Source: CAZTAO01 sp964611645 (GTDB lineage: Bacteria > Armatimonadota > UBA5829). Taken from it: a DNA stretch of 56,927 nucleotides. Within the stretch, counting starts at the first letter, position 1; each line of letters opens with the position of its first letter. The translations under genes and the position numbers were made by a program. This document shows positions 49,780-56,927 of this stretch, piece after piece. The notes beneath the pieces are model-generated. The model ran no database searches. It was not told the origin of the DNA and worked only from the letters and a program-made list of their open reading frames with translations. Where the stretch lies: the NCBI GenBank assembly GCA_964611645.1, contig CAZTAO010000027.1, positions 1 through 56,927 on the forward strand. Direction: 5' to 3'.

Positions 49780-50280
49780 ATGACTAAGTACTTGTGGCCG
49801 GTGTTGAGCCTATTTGTTGCGGCGGGCCTCCAGGGGAACCTGCCGGGGCGCATGGAGCTGTTTGGCGCCAGACCTGACCTTATTCTGGTGGTGCTTGTTG
49901 CGTACTCGCTGTCCGCTGGTGTGGAGTTCGGCTCCGTGCTGGGCTTCTTCGCCGGTCTGATCCACGGAAGCGCGGTTGGGGTAGGCATAGGCAGTTTTGT
50001 CGTGACTCGCACCATCGTGGGACTTCTGGCGGGCCTGGCGACCGCGCGGCTGTTCAGCGACAGCCCAATAGTGACGGCCGCATCCACTGCGGCGTTGACT
50101 GTTGTGTGTGAACTGATGTTTCTGCTGGCCAATCCGCAGCCTCTCATGGGAAGCGCGCTTATGAGCATTGTGGGAGAGTGCATATACAACGTGCTGCTCG
50201 CGCTTGTGGTGTATTGGTTCATGAAGCAGTTCAGAGTTCGCCGGAAGATACGCATGGCAGTGGAACGCGCGAGGTTCTAG
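49780..50280 (+). CDS. mreD: rod-shape protein MreD
   Basis: The 166-residue membrane protein has about five segments and an MreD-like ARPDLILVVLVAYSLSAGVEFGSVLGFFAGLIHG region. It begins three bases after mreC. The usual following genes for PBP2 and RodA are absent, since the next gene encodes a surface protein. Confidence 0.9.
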   Translation: MTKYLWPVLSLFVAAGLQGNLPGRMELFGARPDLILVVLVAYSLSAGVEFGSVLGFFAGLIHGSAVGVGIGSFVVTRTIVGLLAGLATARLFSDSPIVTAASTAALTVVCELMFLLANPQPLMGSALMSIVGECIYNVLLALVVYWFMKQFRVRRKIRMAVERARF

Positions 50281-50317
50281 CCCCCTGAGGCCCGCCGTTC
50301 CAGAAATATTGTGGAGT

Positions 50318-50327
50318 TTTCGCGAAA
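50318..50327. promoter_or_regulatory. TTTCGCGAAA palindrome upstream of the PEP-CTERM-like gene
   Basis: A perfect 10-base palindrome lies 142 bases before the ATG in a 188-bp spacer. It is a possible operator. Confidence 0.3.
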
Positions 50328-50468
50328 TACATGTTTAGGTTTCTACCAAATGGGGAATGCTACGTTGGTTTATGATGATGTACCGCTGTCTGGTTGAAGT
50401 GGTCCAGGATCATGCAAAGCTAGCTCGACGCAATAGCGGCTGATTTAGGACATGGGAGGCACTCTGTA

Positions 50469-51182
50469 ATGAGGAAGTTTGCGATACTGGTAGTGTTGTT
50501 GGGTGTATTGGCAGGTGGGGCTGCTCAGGCCGCGCTTGTGAATCTCGATTCTCTCACGGTAGGCGAGACATACACTCTCGACTGGAACGGCAGTCTTGAC
50601 TATAGCGGGACTTTCTCGCTGGACGGCGCATCAAAGACAACCAAGGTAGGCGTAATGACCTTTGGCGTATCCAAGGGTGGTACGTATCTGGGTGAAGTGC
50701 AAACGGTTTGCATTGACTTCAACACCTACCTCACGGATCCGTTTACATACACACTGCGCAAGGGTTACAGCTCCTCAGCAGGAATGGTTTCCAGCGAGGA
50801 AGACTGGGACGCCCTCACACACGTGGTAAACACGAACAAGGCTGCCATGGGTGGTAGCGCGGCTGACAGAGCCGGCTTGGGCGTAGCTGCTTGGGAGTTA
50901 GCCGCTGGAGACAGCACGTCTGCTTACCAGTCTGACTGGAACAGCACCGATCGATTCAGAGTGTCATCAGTAGATGGCACCGTCCGGTCCGCTGCCGACA
51001 CGTTCCTGAAGACATCCAGACCGGGAATGGACTGGAGTGGAGATCTGTATTGGTTTGATGGCGTTGGCGGGTCCCAGGACCTGCTGACCGGCGTCCCTGA
51101 AGTCCCGGCGTGGGCTGTTATGCAGTTCGGCCTTATGGGATTCGGCTGGCTCGGCATGAAGCGAAGATCCCGCAAGAAGTAG
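50469..51182 (+). CDS. PEP-CTERM-like sorted surface protein
   Basis: The 237-residue protein has a signal peptide (MRKFAILVVLLGVLAGGAAQA), a beta-rich body and a sorting tail of VPEVP, a hydrophobic stretch (AWAVMQFGLMGFGWLG) and a basic end KRRSRKK. This matches PEP-CTERM/exosortase substrates apart from small changes in the signature. The body has a VCIDFNTYL Cys strand and a distant LGVAAWEL stretch, reminiscent of thioester-type surface domains found in such proteins. No exosortase is in the window. GGGAGG precedes the ATG. Confidence 0.8.
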   Translation: MRKFAILVVLLGVLAGGAAQAALVNLDSLTVGETYTLDWNGSLDYSGTFSLDGASKTTKVGVMTFGVSKGGTYLGEVQTVCIDFNTYLTDPFTYTLRKGYSSSAGMVSSEEDWDALTHVVNTNKAAMGGSAADRAGLGVAAWELAAGDSTSAYQSDWNSTDRFRVSSVDGTVRSAADTFLKTSRPGMDWSGDLYWFDGVGGSQDLLTGVPEVPAWAVMQFGLMGFGWLGMKRRSRKK

Positions 51183-51212
51183 AGACCACTCTAGCAAGTA
51201 ACAGATATCACA

Positions 51213-51241
51213 GGCCCAGGTCAATCGACCTGGGCCTTTCT
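51213..51241. terminator. rho-independent terminator between convergent genes
   Basis: A 10-bp stem, GGCCCAGGTC/GACCTGGGCC, with a 4-base loop is followed by TTTCT. It ends the PEP-CTERM-like gene and may serve the epimerase gene as well. Confidence 0.75.
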
Positions 51242-51242
51242 A

Positions 51243-52184
51243 CTATTTGGAGCCGTAAAACGCGTCATCCACGGTGTAGAGCACTCGGTATGACCGCTTC
51301 TCACTCGGCTGAAGCACAGGTATCAACTTTCCGGACTCCCACCCAGGCTCCCGCAGGCTCTCGAATGCCCCAAGCCCTCTCGTCCAGGGCTCGATGCACA
51401 CAAACTCAGAGTCATCCGGTGAGAACAGGAAGAACAGCTCCAGCTTCTCATCGAAGTCTACCCGAACGCGTCGATGGTACTTTCGATCGGTCAGGGTCAT
51501 CGTGGTGCCGGCGGTTGTGTCAAAAGCGTTGTCGTAGTATATCCCCGGTTCCAGCAAGAAGCGCCCGTCCACAGGTTCAGTCTCTCCGGTAAAGAGGACG
51601 GTGTCCTTTGTGAGCAGCAGGTGTCGCCTGACCGGCATACTGACCGTCACCCCGCGTCTCTCTTTGTTGGATATACGGATGTAGGGGTGGTACCCGAAAG
51701 CCGCCGGAGCAGGGCGTGAGTCCTTGTTGTGCAGCGTCGCGACAACCTCCAGGCTCTCCTCGCGCAGTGTTATCCTGGTTGAGAACCCCACATCGAACGG
51801 ATAGTTCTCCTCTCGGACCTTCTCCGGCACGACAAGCCCATACTCCGCCGAAACGCTTTCCCTGGTCCTGCTTTCGCCGAGTTTGTCCCAGGTGCAAAGG
51901 AAGAGGATGCCATGATTTGGCATGGTGAACTCTTTGTCTATTCCGTGTATTCGATACTTGCCCGCCACTGGCTCTCCGGAGGAGCGATCCCAAGTCCTCC
52001 CCACAGCGGGGAACAGCATCGGGTTCCCTCCGCCGGAAATCTTCCAGGCGGCGTCGGGATAGTCCGGAGGGCAGAAGAGTATCGGCTGTTCGTTCTCCCT
52101 CCAGTCAAAGACGTTGCAGCCCCAATCCACAGCCACCGAGCAACGAATCCCAGCATCCAGTTCGTACGTATCGATTCTACTCAT
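51243..52184 (-). CDS. aldose 1-epimerase family protein
   Basis: The 313-residue protein from ATG 52184 has the galactose mutarotase super-sandwich pattern: PMLFPAVGR, YRIHGIDKEFTMPNHGIL with candidate His, FGYHPYIRI with the second His, and FVCIEPWT with the catalytic Glu region. It equilibrates sugar anomers or acts on a related sugar. It is divergent from the AraC gene. The upstream open frame (to 52421) translates a REP-like repeat and is not used. Confidence 0.85.
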   Translation of the reverse strand: MSRIDTYELDAGIRCSVAVDWGCNVFDWRENEQPILFCPPDYPDAAWKISGGGNPMLFPAVGRTWDRSSGEPVAGKYRIHGIDKEFTMPNHGILFLCTWDKLGESRTRESVSAEYGLVVPEKVREENYPFDVGFSTRITLREESLEVVATLHNKDSRPAPAAFGYHPYIRISNKERRGVTVSMPVRRHLLLTKDTVLFTGETEPVDGRFLLEPGIYYDNAFDTTAGTTMTLTDRKYHRRVRVDFDEKLELFFLFSPDDSEFVCIEPWTRGLGAFESLREPGWESGKLIPVLQPSEKRSYRVLYTVDDAFYGSK

Positions 52185-52240
52185 TTCTTCACTCACTCCA
52201 AAACTGCACGGTTCTTGCTCGTAGTCTGAGCAAGCCAGAA

Positions 52241-52327
52241 CTCCCTCTCCCCGGACCCGCGGGGAGAGGCGCTGCCCGAAAGCAGACCTTAGCGCAGCGG
52301 GGCTGCGGCAGGGGCGGGGGTGAGGGG
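52241..52327. repeat. REP-like CCCTCTCCCC palindrome (copy 2)
   Basis: CCCTCTCCCCGGACC, then CGGGGAGAGG, and later GGGGGTGAGGGG match copy 1 at 32922-32966 but with an extra internal stem (GCTGCCC ... GGGGCTGCGGC). It fills most of the 300-bp divergent spacer. Confidence 0.65.
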
Positions 52328-52461
52328 CACTGACTATCTTTGTGTTCCACAAACCCAGCGACAACTCCTTGGACGTATTCGTTTGTTGCTGCGATGACAA
52401 ACAATCCCCGATGCTGGGCAACTGCTGCGTGTAAGTCGAGGGTAGAGAGTTGGTTGATACC

Positions 52462-52470
52462 TGCTATAAT
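52462..52470 (+). promoter_or_regulatory. extended -10 promoter of the AraC-led operon
   Basis: TGCTATAAT is a perfect extended -10 element (TGn TATAAT). It lies 15 bases before ATG 52486, implying a very short leader. Confidence 0.5.
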
Positions 52471-52485
52471 AGTCACTGGTTGCAC

Positions 52486-53385
52486 ATGATGAACAAGCAA
52501 TTGCCTGACGACAGCCGCACCGGCACAGAGAGCAGTTCCTATCTTCGGGAGGTGATCTTCCCGGAGCCGGGGCAGTTTCCTGTCGAGGCGGGCTATATTG
52601 TCAGCAAGGGGCCGACACCTGGAGCCTCACTCTACCACGAAGCCGTCGAGATCAAGATCATCCGGCGCGGCAGGGGACTGTATTTCCTGCGCGACCGCAA
52701 CTATCAGGTCCAGGCCAATTCCGTGCTGATTGTCCATAGCAATGAGTTCCACAACCACGTCTTCGAGCCGGACAGCCGCCTGGAACTGTACAATATGGCC
52801 TTTGAGCCGCAGGTGCTGGAGAACAGGTTGGGGGCGGTGCGCTCGCTGGGGCTGCTGAGCCAGGCATCATATCTCCAGCTATCCGAGAAAGATGCGACCC
52901 AGGCGGAGTTCTACGCCCGAAACATGGAAGAGGAGCTGCGGAGTTGTCCGGCGGGGTGGCAGGATATGGTCGGGAGCCTGCTGGAGGCGCTGCTTGTTTT
53001 GCTTGCCAGGGCGGCAGAGAAAGGCGTGCCGGTCGGCCAGGAAGATAACCAGTTCACCCGGCAGGCTATCAGCTACATAGAGGAGCGTATGCCGCAGCGG
53101 GTGACTCTGGCCGATGTTTCGCAACATGTGGGCGTTTCCCCAGCATACTTTAGTCGCCTGTTCAAGAAGTATGTCGGGATGGGATTTCAGGAATACACCA
53201 TTCACCGGAGAGTCGCGAGGGCGAGAACAATGCTGGAGCAGTCAGGCCTCAAGGTCGCAGCCATTGCACGGCGGGTGGGGTTCGTCGATGTCACCACATT
53301 CAACCGCAACTTCCGACTTCTGACCGGGTTCACGCCGTCACAGTATCGGACACTACAAAGAAAACCAAGGGGTAAAGGGATTTGA
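52486..53385 (+). CDS. AraC-family transcriptional regulator
   Basis: The 299-residue protein has an N-terminal cupin sensor (ASLYHEAVEIKIIRRGRG, NSVLIVHSNEFHNHVF) and a C-terminal double HTH: RVTLADVSQHVGVSPAYFSRLFKKYVGMGFQEY, then VAAIARRVGFVDVTTFNRNFRLLTGFTPSQYR. This is the sugar or small-molecule responsive AraC layout. The start is ATG 52486 or 52489. Its stop overlaps the TTG of the dehydrogenase by four bases, so it leads the operon it probably controls. The epimerase gene diverges from it. Confidence 0.9.
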   Translation: MMNKQLPDDSRTGTESSSYLREVIFPEPGQFPVEAGYIVSKGPTPGASLYHEAVEIKIIRRGRGLYFLRDRNYQVQANSVLIVHSNEFHNHVFEPDSRLELYNMAFEPQVLENRLGAVRSLGLLSQASYLQLSEKDATQAEFYARNMEEELRSCPAGWQDMVGSLLEALLVLLARAAEKGVPVGQEDNQFTRQAISYIEERMPQRVTLADVSQHVGVSPAYFSRLFKKYVGMGFQEYTIHRRVARARTMLEQSGLKVAAIARRVGFVDVTTFNRNFRLLTGFTPSQYRTLQRKPRGKGI

Positions 53386-54395
53386 GCATCAAGGTTTACG
53401 TAGCCAGTTTCTACAAGTACGAAGCCATCGAGCCGGCTTTGCAGCGTTTGGAGGGCAAAGCCGAAGTCATAATGGGCAGCGGCGAAGGCAGATCGCTTAC
53501 AGAGGATGAGATCCTCGAGTGCCTTCAACGGACAGGCGCGAACGTGGTCATCGCCGCTGATGAGCCTTACAGCGAGCGAGTGCTCCAGGCCGCGCCGTCG
53601 CTGATGATGATATCCCGGGACGGGGTAGGCTTCAACGCTATCGACCTCCAGGCTGCCGCAAAGCACGGGGTTATAGCCACCAACGCCCCGGTTCTCCACG
53701 AGACCGCCGCGGACCACGCGTTTGGCCTGATTCTGACGATGATGCGGAAGCTGTGTGTGGCCAACTGGGCCGCGCGCAACGGCGAGTGGATGAACCGCGA
53801 CCTTATGTTGGGCAGCGATGTCTACGGCCGGACTCTTGGCATCCTCGGTTTTGGTCGGATCGGCCAGGCGGTTGCAAGGCGGGCAAAAGGCTTCGAGATG
53901 ACCATCCTCGCGCACGACCCCTACGGGAACCAGGCAGTCGCGGATTCGCTCGGGGTGAAGCTGGTCAGTCTAGATGAGTTGCTTGCAGCTTCGGACGTTG
54001 TCACTGTCCACACGCCTCTCACCCCTGAAACCAGGCACATCGTGAACGCTGCCGCAATCGCGAAGATGAAGGACGGCGCGTTCCTCGTCAATATGGCGCG
54101 GGGGGAAGTGGTGGACGAGCTTGCATTGGTAGACGCGCTCAAATCGGGCAAACTTGCCGGAGCTGCGCTGGACGTGCTCACGGTCGAGCCGCCGGAGCTT
54201 GATAACCCGCTGCTGGCGATGGACAACGTGATAGTCACTCCCCACATTGGCAGCGACACATTCGAGGACTTCACCAGGATCATGCATTGCTGTGTGGACC
54301 AGATCCTGTGCTTCATAGACAAGAAGCGCCCGGACCATGTGCTCAACCCCGATGTCTTCAAGCATGAGCGGTTCGCCGGATGGGACATCAAATGA
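53382..54395 (+). CDS. D-isomer 2-hydroxyacid dehydrogenase
   Basis: The 337-residue dehydrogenase starts at TTG overlapping the AraC stop. It has an NAD-binding core GILGFGRIGQAVARRA, the catalytic triad regions VNMARGEVVDE (Arg), LDVLTVEPPE (Glu) and TPHIGSDT (His), and RDGVGFNAID in the substrate domain. It should reduce or oxidise a 2-hydroxy/2-keto acid with NAD. It is close to phosphoglycerate dehydrogenase-like proteins but lacks ACT domains, so a catabolic role in this operon is more likely than serine synthesis. Confidence 0.92.
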   Translation: MSIKVYVASFYKYEAIEPALQRLEGKAEVIMGSGEGRSLTEDEILECLQRTGANVVIAADEPYSERVLQAAPSLMMISRDGVGFNAIDLQAAAKHGVIATNAPVLHETAADHAFGLILTMMRKLCVANWAARNGEWMNRDLMLGSDVYGRTLGILGFGRIGQAVARRAKGFEMTILAHDPYGNQAVADSLGVKLVSLDELLAASDVVTVHTPLTPETRHIVNAAAIAKMKDGAFLVNMARGEVVDELALVDALKSGKLAGAALDVLTVEPPELDNPLLAMDNVIVTPHIGSDTFEDFTRIMHCCVDQILCFIDKKRPDHVLNPDVFKHERFAGWDIK

Positions 54396-55474
54396 TAGCC
54401 CCTCTTGAGGCGCGCATAGCGAACCTGACCAGTTGGTTCAACCGCAGGAACTCCCGTCCGCTGCTCGGGTTCTACATAGGCTCGCAATACCCGCTGCACC
54501 GCTATCCCGGGAGCCAGAAGCACTTGCCTGACGGTGTTGTGTCGCCGGGAGATGTGGTGGTTGCCGATTACCTGGAAGATACCGAGCGGCTTTTTCAGAC
54601 CTACGAGGAGTATGGTGGAGACTTGGTATACGACGCTAGCCCATTCTTTGGGCTGCCGTATGTGGAGGCTTCGCTGGGTTGCACCGTCATAGCCGACCAC
54701 CACGCTGGCTCGACCCACACCCAGCCACCCACAGGTTTCAGCGAGAACCACGTCATACCGGCGTTCGACCCTGACAACCCCTGGGTGCGCAAGATGGTTG
54801 AGTTCATACCGCCGTTGGTGGAGCTGAGCAATGGTCGGTATCCCGTCGGCGTGACCCTCATGCGAGGAATCTCCGACCTGCTCTCAGCGCTCTACGGCGG
54901 CACGGAGTTCATAATGCAGATGTATGAAGCCCCGGAGGAGATGGCGAGGGTGGTAGGAGAACTGACCGACTACTGGATCGCCTTCGGCAAGCACCTTCTG
55001 AGCCACGTGCCGTCGTTCCACGGTGGCACCGGCTCGTTCTTCTACAGCGTGTGGACTCCGGGTCGCACCATCTGGCTCCAGGAGGACGCCGCAGCGCTTC
55101 TGTCTCCCGATCTCTATGAGCAGTTCATCCTGCCGTGTGACCGGAAGATCGCCGATGCTTTCGAGCACAGCGTAATGCACCTGCACCCGGCGCGGTTTGT
55201 GCCGGTGAGCTACCTGGTCAACACCAACATCAGCGTGATAGAACTGCATATCGACCAGGGCGGCCCAACCGCCGAACAACTCTACCCCACCCATACCCTC
55301 GCGCTGGAGCACAAGCCGCTGGTGGTGTGGGGAGATATTACCAAAGACGATTTCGAGTTCATGCTCGATCACCTGCCCGCGAAGGGCCTGCTGATCAATG
55401 TTGCGGTCTCCTCTATCGAGGAAGCCCGATGGTTCCAGGACCGCCTTGCCGACAACTATCCAATGGAGGATTAG
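54392..55474 (+). CDS. uroporphyrinogen decarboxylase-like (URO-D superfamily) protein
   Basis: The 360-residue protein from ATG 54392 overlaps the preceding stop (ATGA). The URO-D barrel is recognisable from YDASPFFGLPYVEASLG, PVGVTLMRGISDLLSALYG and YEQFILPCDRKIADAF. In methyltransferase members such as MtaA/MtbA a HxC zinc motif follows; here the equivalent place reads MHLHPARFVPVSYL, with no Cys. It is therefore not a canonical corrinoid methyltransferase and its reaction is unknown. The downstream MttB-like gene still suggests methyl or one-carbon chemistry. Heme genes are absent nearby. Confidence 0.75.
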   Translation: MIAPLEARIANLTSWFNRRNSRPLLGFYIGSQYPLHRYPGSQKHLPDGVVSPGDVVVADYLEDTERLFQTYEEYGGDLVYDASPFFGLPYVEASLGCTVIADHHAGSTHTQPPTGFSENHVIPAFDPDNPWVRKMVEFIPPLVELSNGRYPVGVTLMRGISDLLSALYGGTEFIMQMYEAPEEMARVVGELTDYWIAFGKHLLSHVPSFHGGTGSFFYSVWTPGRTIWLQEDAAALLSPDLYEQFILPCDRKIADAFEHSVMHLHPARFVPVSYLVNTNISVIELHIDQGGPTAEQLYPTHTLALEHKPLVVWGDITKDDFEFMLDHLPAKGLLINVAVSSIEEARWFQDRLADNYPMED

Positions 55475-55477
55475 GGA

Positions 55478-56833
55478 ATGCCATCGAACGAAACACTCAA
55501 ACAGAATGTGAAGCACGTCATCATCGACCTCAACCAGATGAAGACGTTCTGCGAAGAACCGCTCATCATGAATCGCGCGAAGGGCGTGGAGATATGGGAC
55601 GTTGACGGGAAGCGCTATCTGGACGGCCTTTCCGGCGTATACGTTGTGAACATCGGCCACGGCAACGAGGAGGTCATCGAGGCCATCCGCAAGCAGCAGG
55701 AGAAGGTCTTCTTCGTGGCTCCGATGCACGCGACCTCCGATATAGCCATCGAATACGGAGCAAAACTCGGCGAGCTTACCCCCGACGGCCTGACCACCAT
55801 GAAGATGCTCACCGGCGGGTCCGAGGCCACAGAGAACGCTATGAAGATGGCGCGGCAGTACCATAAGCAGACCGGCAACCCCGGTAAGTACAAAGTGGTA
55901 TCCCTCTACAAAGGGTTCCACGGAGCCACTCTGGGCGCTATGTCGGCCAGCGGGCTTAGTGGCCCTAGAAAGAGTGTGTTTGGGCCGTTCCTGGAAGGTT
56001 TTGTTCACGTCCCGCCGCCCACCTGCTTCCGCTGCCCTTACGGCCTGAAGTATGGTTCCTGCGGGATAATGTGCGCGAAGATGGCGGAATACTTCATTGA
56101 GAGCGAGGGGCCGGAGAGCGTCGCGGCGTTTATCCTTGAGCCTGTCGGGAACACCGGTGGAATAGTGGTCCCGCCGCCGGAGTATCTGCCGATGATCCGC
56201 AAGGCCTGTGATAAGCACAATGTCCTGCTGATATTCGACGAGATCATCACAGGAGCAGGCCGGACCGGCAGTTGGTTCGCAGCTCAGACATTCAATACCA
56301 CCCCGGATCTGCTGTGCGCGGGCAAGGGGATGTCCAGTGGCTATGCGCCGTTGTCGTGCATCGCCATAAAGGATGACCTCTACTTCTCCGGATTCTGGGG
56401 GGAACCTGAGCAGAACGTGCACTTCGCCTCGGGACACACCTACGGAGGCAACCCGATCTCATCCGCAGCAGGGCTGGCAGTAGCAAACATAGTGGAGCGA
56501 GAGGGTCTGATCGAGAAAGGCGCGAAGATCGGCGAATACCTGCGAGGCAGGCTCAGGACCGAAGTGGCTAAGCTTGGGGTGATGGGTGACGTGAGAGGAG
56601 TTGGTTGCCTGGCCTGCATAGAGTTTGTGAAGGATATGGAGACTCTCGAGCAGTTCCCGCAGGAGCGGATGTTCGGCAAGCGGGTGGAGAAGAGGATAAT
56701 GGAAGCCGGATTGTTGCTTCGATGCGACCCGCACTGGATCAGCTTCGCCCCGCCGTTCATCACCACCCAGGACCAGGCAGAAGAGATGCTGCAGATATTC
56801 CTGAAGTGCGTGGCCGCCGAACTGAAGAGTTAG
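55478..56833 (+). CDS. class III PLP aminotransferase
   Basis: The 451-residue aminotransferase starts three bases after the UroD-like gene with GGAGGA upstream. It has GGSEATENAMKMAR for phosphate binding, FDEIITGAGRTG with the PLP-nitrogen Asp, and the Schiff-base Lys in CAGKGMSSG, followed by HTYGGNPISSAA. An unusual insertion with four Cys (CFRC and CGIMC, about residues 186-200) could bind a metal. Subfamily members act on omega-amino acids or taurine-like amines, passing the product to dehydrogenases. The exact amine is unknown. Confidence 0.9.
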   Translation: MPSNETLKQNVKHVIIDLNQMKTFCEEPLIMNRAKGVEIWDVDGKRYLDGLSGVYVVNIGHGNEEVIEAIRKQQEKVFFVAPMHATSDIAIEYGAKLGELTPDGLTTMKMLTGGSEATENAMKMARQYHKQTGNPGKYKVVSLYKGFHGATLGAMSASGLSGPRKSVFGPFLEGFVHVPPPTCFRCPYGLKYGSCGIMCAKMAEYFIESEGPESVAAFILEPVGNTGGIVVPPPEYLPMIRKACDKHNVLLIFDEIITGAGRTGSWFAAQTFNTTPDLLCAGKGMSSGYAPLSCIAIKDDLYFSGFWGEPEQNVHFASGHTYGGNPISSAAGLAVANIVEREGLIEKGAKIGEYLRGRLRTEVAKLGVMGDVRGVGCLACIEFVKDMETLEQFPQERMFGKRVEKRIMEAGLLLRCDPHWISFAPPFITTQDQAEEMLQIFLKCVAAELKS

Positions 56834-56842
56834 GAGGGCGAA

Positions 56843-56927
56843 ATGAGACTCAAGCTGCAACCTATGCCGGATAGCGATTATCAGGCGATGCACGAAGCAG
56901 TGCTGCGCTTGCTGGATGAGTTCGGGG
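56843..56927 (+). CDS. start of an MttB-like (trimethylamine methyltransferase family) protein, truncated by window edge
   Basis: Only 28 residues are visible, from an ATG with AGGAGGG nine bases upstream. MHEAVLRLLDEFG matches the N-terminal helix typical of MttB-family corrinoid methyltransferases. The gene continues the operon nine bases after the aminotransferase stop. With so little sequence the family call is tentative. Confidence 0.45.
   Translation, partial: MRLKLQPMPDSDYQAMHEAVLRLLDEFG

Noticed and set aside
54884..56437. 517-residue minus-strand ORF
   Set aside because: It is antisense to the URO-D-like and aminotransferase genes, which have clear family motifs. High GC keeps the opposite strand free of stops.

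Overview
The window looks like one scaffold of a diderm, moderately high-GC bacterium. A single unresolved 10-N gap lies at 36490-36499. A signal-peptide protein ending in a C-terminal Phe (outer-membrane style), a PEP-CTERM-like surface protein, mreBCD, a lipoprotein serpin, a DUF4091/GH123-like protein, a NanA/DapA-type aldolase and a UroD-like/MttB-like gene cluster together suggest an uncultured lineage such as Armatimonadota. That placement is an inference from gene content only and has low confidence. TTG and GTG starts with good ribosome binding sites are frequent.

Layout. (1) 1-3300: the 3' part of an RHS/YD-repeat gene with a variable C-terminal tip, a candidate immunity gene, and a leftover RHS fragment, which together look like RHS tip displacement. 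(2) 3312-4336: a membrane-anchored rhodanese overlapping a MauE/DoxX-like gene. (3) 4822-17727: a 12.9-kb integrated element in the 3' end of tRNA-Gln(CUG), bounded by 23-bp att repeats. Its minus strand runs: excisionase-like HTH, replication protein, a helical protein, a small ORF, a tail assembly chaperone with a GGGAAAC -1 frameshift signal, tape measure, a membrane protein, amidoligase, class II glutamine amidotransferase, a small DNA-binding-like protein, a 77-aa protein and a terminator. Its plus strand carries an unknown gene, an ImmA/IrrE protease and the tyrosine integrase, with a sigma-region-4-like regulator at the far left. No head, terminase, portal or lysis gene is recognisable, so it is a deletion-derived prophage or a satellite-like element.

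(4) 17877-20950: an ArsR regulator and a four-domain sulfane-sulfur enzyme (CoA-disulfide reductase, rhodanese, TusA, DsrE). (5) 20985-25210: a YcdB/PepSY-like protein, a DHDPS/NanA-family aldolase and a large secreted beta-rich, probable outer-membrane protein. (6) 25357-30003: glyQS-type GlyRS, a YcxB-like protein, a nucleotidyltransferase, an unknown protein and dGTPase. (7) 30255-36866: serpin lipoprotein, Nif3-like protein, and the tRNA-modification genes mtaB and mnmA followed by larA, which contains the gap. (8) 37057-43965: a flippase-like/GT2 fusion, a DUF4091 protein, an OFA-type MFS transporter and a DUF362 protein followed by a MITE-like palindromic insertion. (9) 44035-46961: two membrane-anchored unknown proteins, an orphan AbrB-type protein, a ROK kinase and an FmdB-like zinc ribbon. 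(10) 46964-50280: an LmeA-like protein divergent from mreBCD. (11) 50469-56927: a PEP-CTERM-like protein, an aldose epimerase, and an AraC-led operon (2-hydroxyacid dehydrogenase, UroD-like, class III aminotransferase, start of an MttB-like gene).

Between the chromosomal genes are several families of short palindromic or word-like intergenic repeats. The features most deserving follow-up are the element's amidoligase/amidotransferase cassette, its repeat arrays, the MITE-like element, and the AraC-led catabolic operon.
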